DNA of 64,000 nucleotides from Oligoflexia bacterium. GTDB taxonomy: Bacteria > Bdellovibrionota > UBA1018. Positions within the stretch are counted from its first letter, which is position 1. Each line of letters starts with the position of its first letter. Below, in pieces: positions 63,142-64,000 of the stretch. Below the pieces are notes generated by a model that worked only from the letters and a program-made list of their open reading frames with translations, had not been told where the DNA came from and ran no database searches. The stretch is from contig CAIZRG010000054.1 in assembly GCA_903935335.1 (NCBI GenBank), positions 1 through 64,000 on the forward strand, given 5' to 3'. The translations under genes were made by a program, and so were the position numbers.

Positions 63142-64000
63142 ATGAATATGACGAAGCAGTCGGATCTGTTGATTCGGTTTAAGGTAGGGGTTTTTACTTT
63201 CATTGCCTTGATTTTGATGTTTGGGCTAACTGTGATTGTGAATGATCGGCCTTACTGGTGGCGATCGTGCCAACTCGTGCAGATTAAGGTCGAAGATGCT
63301 ACAGGTTTAAAAACTAAATCTCCTATTCGGTCGCTTGGGATTGAAATTGGTTATTTGAAGTCGGTGAGTTTATCGGAGACGCATGTTTCATTAGGGATTT
63401 GCCTAACGGCTCCAGTTGAGGTCTTATCGACTACTCGAGCCTATATTCGGGGAGAGGGCTTTCTAGGAGATAAGTTTGTTGAGTTAAAGCCTGTGAGGTA
63501 TCTCGGTCTAAAATCATTTTGGAAGTCTATGTTCCAGTCTTTTTCCATTATGCCTTCAGCAATGGCTGCAGTTGCAGGCTCTGATAGTGAGTCCAAATCA
63601 GCAGATGGGAAACAGATTCCTGTGGGTCATGAGTCCCAAGATATTCAGCACTTAATGAGTAGAGTCGATGACTTAGTGCAACAGGTAACTGGAATTGCGG
63701 ATAATCTCAAACAAGCGATTAATCCAGAGGACTTAAAAAAAACGATGAAGCAGCTCAATCAGACTTTGGAGAATGCTGCAAATACTTTAGCTCCAGAGGG
63801 AGGCTTAAATCAAATCGCTCAGAGAGTTTTGGGTAAACTCGAGGATGCAATTGAGCAGCTTCGAGATTTAATGGTCCGTGTGAATCGTGGAGAGGGTTCT
63901 GTAGGTATGCTTCTCAACGATCCTACCTATGCAGAAGAACTGAAGCTAGCGATTCGCAATATCAATGCTCTGCTCAATCGAGTCCAAAATGTTCGATTTG
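63142..64000 (+). CDS. mlaD: MlaD/MCE-domain protein, 3' end outside window
   Basis: Open from the ATG at 63142 to the window edge (286 residues visible). After one N-terminal transmembrane helix (about 12-34) an MCE domain follows (VKVEDATGLKTKSPIRSLG-type: IEIGYLKSVSLS, then IRGEGFLGDKFVELKP). Then comes a helical tail with QLNQTLENAANTLAPEGGL and GSVGMLLNDPTYAEEL. MCE rings bridge lipids across the periplasm with the MlaE permease. This one has an extended helical C-terminus like PqiB/Mce proteins. Confidence 0.88.
   Translation, partial: MNMTKQSDLLIRFKVGVFTFIALILMFGLTVIVNDRPYWWRSCQLVQIKVEDATGLKTKSPIRSLGIEIGYLKSVSLSETHVSLGICLTAPVEVLSTTRAYIRGEGFLGDKFVELKPVRYLGLKSFWKSMFQSFSIMPSAMAAVAGSDSESKSADGKQIPVGHESQDIQHLMSRVDDLVQQVTGIADNLKQAINPEDLKKTMKQLNQTLENAANTLAPEGGLNQIAQRVLGKLEDAIEQLRDLMVRVNRGEGSVGMLLNDPTYAEELKLAIRNINALLNRVQNVRF

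Overview
The window is a moderately AT-rich bacterial chromosome segment from a Gram-negative organism. Evidence for an outer membrane includes several lipoproteins with lipoboxes, beta-barrel proteins, a TonB-type protein and MlaE/MlaD lipid transport proteins. Gene order infC-rpmI-rplT-pheS-pheT-ihfA, CcoG, large IPT/TIG lipoproteins with Ser-Pro linkers and many predicted secreted repeat proteins would fit a Bdellovibrionota/Oligoflexia-like or other deltaproteobacteria-like lineage. That placement is inference only. Eukaryotic-like repeat proteins (HEAT, F-box-like/LRR, ankyrin, PPR) and two putative papain-fold proteases suggest contact with other cells, as host or prey.

Layout. 1-4.9 kb is an accessory region: a truncated HEAT-repeat gene, a decayed phage terminase (GpA), an F-box-like LRR gene, an ankyrin gene and remnants of at least two transposases. 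4.95-9.7 kb holds a two-gene fused 2-oxoacid:ferredoxin oxidoreductase and ccoG. 9.8-17 kb (minus strand) holds tonB, a persulfide-dioxygenase-like hydrolase and three tandem IPT/TIG lipoproteins, two of them with a Gly-rich C-terminal domain. 17-19.2 kb (minus) is cinA-nadA. 19.2-23 kb is a small unknown gene followed by thiBPQ. 23-29.8 kb is a TCA/energy block: icd, mdh, sucC, sucD, ndk, nadE.

29.8-33.3 kb is accessory: a Lys-rich coiled-coil protein, a secreted PPR protein and a secreted HEAT-like protein. 33.4-38.8 kb is the translation block infC-rpmI-rplT-pheS-pheT-ihfA. 38.9-44.5 kb is accessory: a papain-like lipoprotein, a HAMP-like membrane protein, a secreted protein with a C58/YopT-like Cys-His-Asp pattern and a DUF6624-like protein. 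A tRNA-Val(CAC) follows, then a beta-barrel protein, an EpmB-like aminomutase, DedA, a receiver-like protein, TPR proteins, an aroQ interrupted by an in-frame TGA, an SdhC-like cytochrome b and another beta-barrel protein.

52.6-64 kb runs from a transaldolase, two UreH-like membrane proteins, a methyltransferase and a DUF971 protein to a lipid module. The lipid module contains a Gfo/Idh/MocA oxidoreductase, inositol-3-phosphate synthase, a CDP-alcohol phosphatidyltransferase, a large RND/MMPL transporter, MlaE and a partial MlaD. It would be consistent with making an inositol phospholipid next to lipid-transport genes.

The most unusual signals are the signal-peptide-bearing PPR protein with six gapless 35-residue repeats, the C58-like protease candidate fused to a DUF1566-like domain, and three copies of a roughly 73-bp imperfect palindrome each lying just after a stop codon. 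Also notable are the triplicated lipoproteins with Ser-Pro minisatellites and the inositol-lipid/Mla neighbourhood. All functional calls are by reading the sequence; no database search was run.
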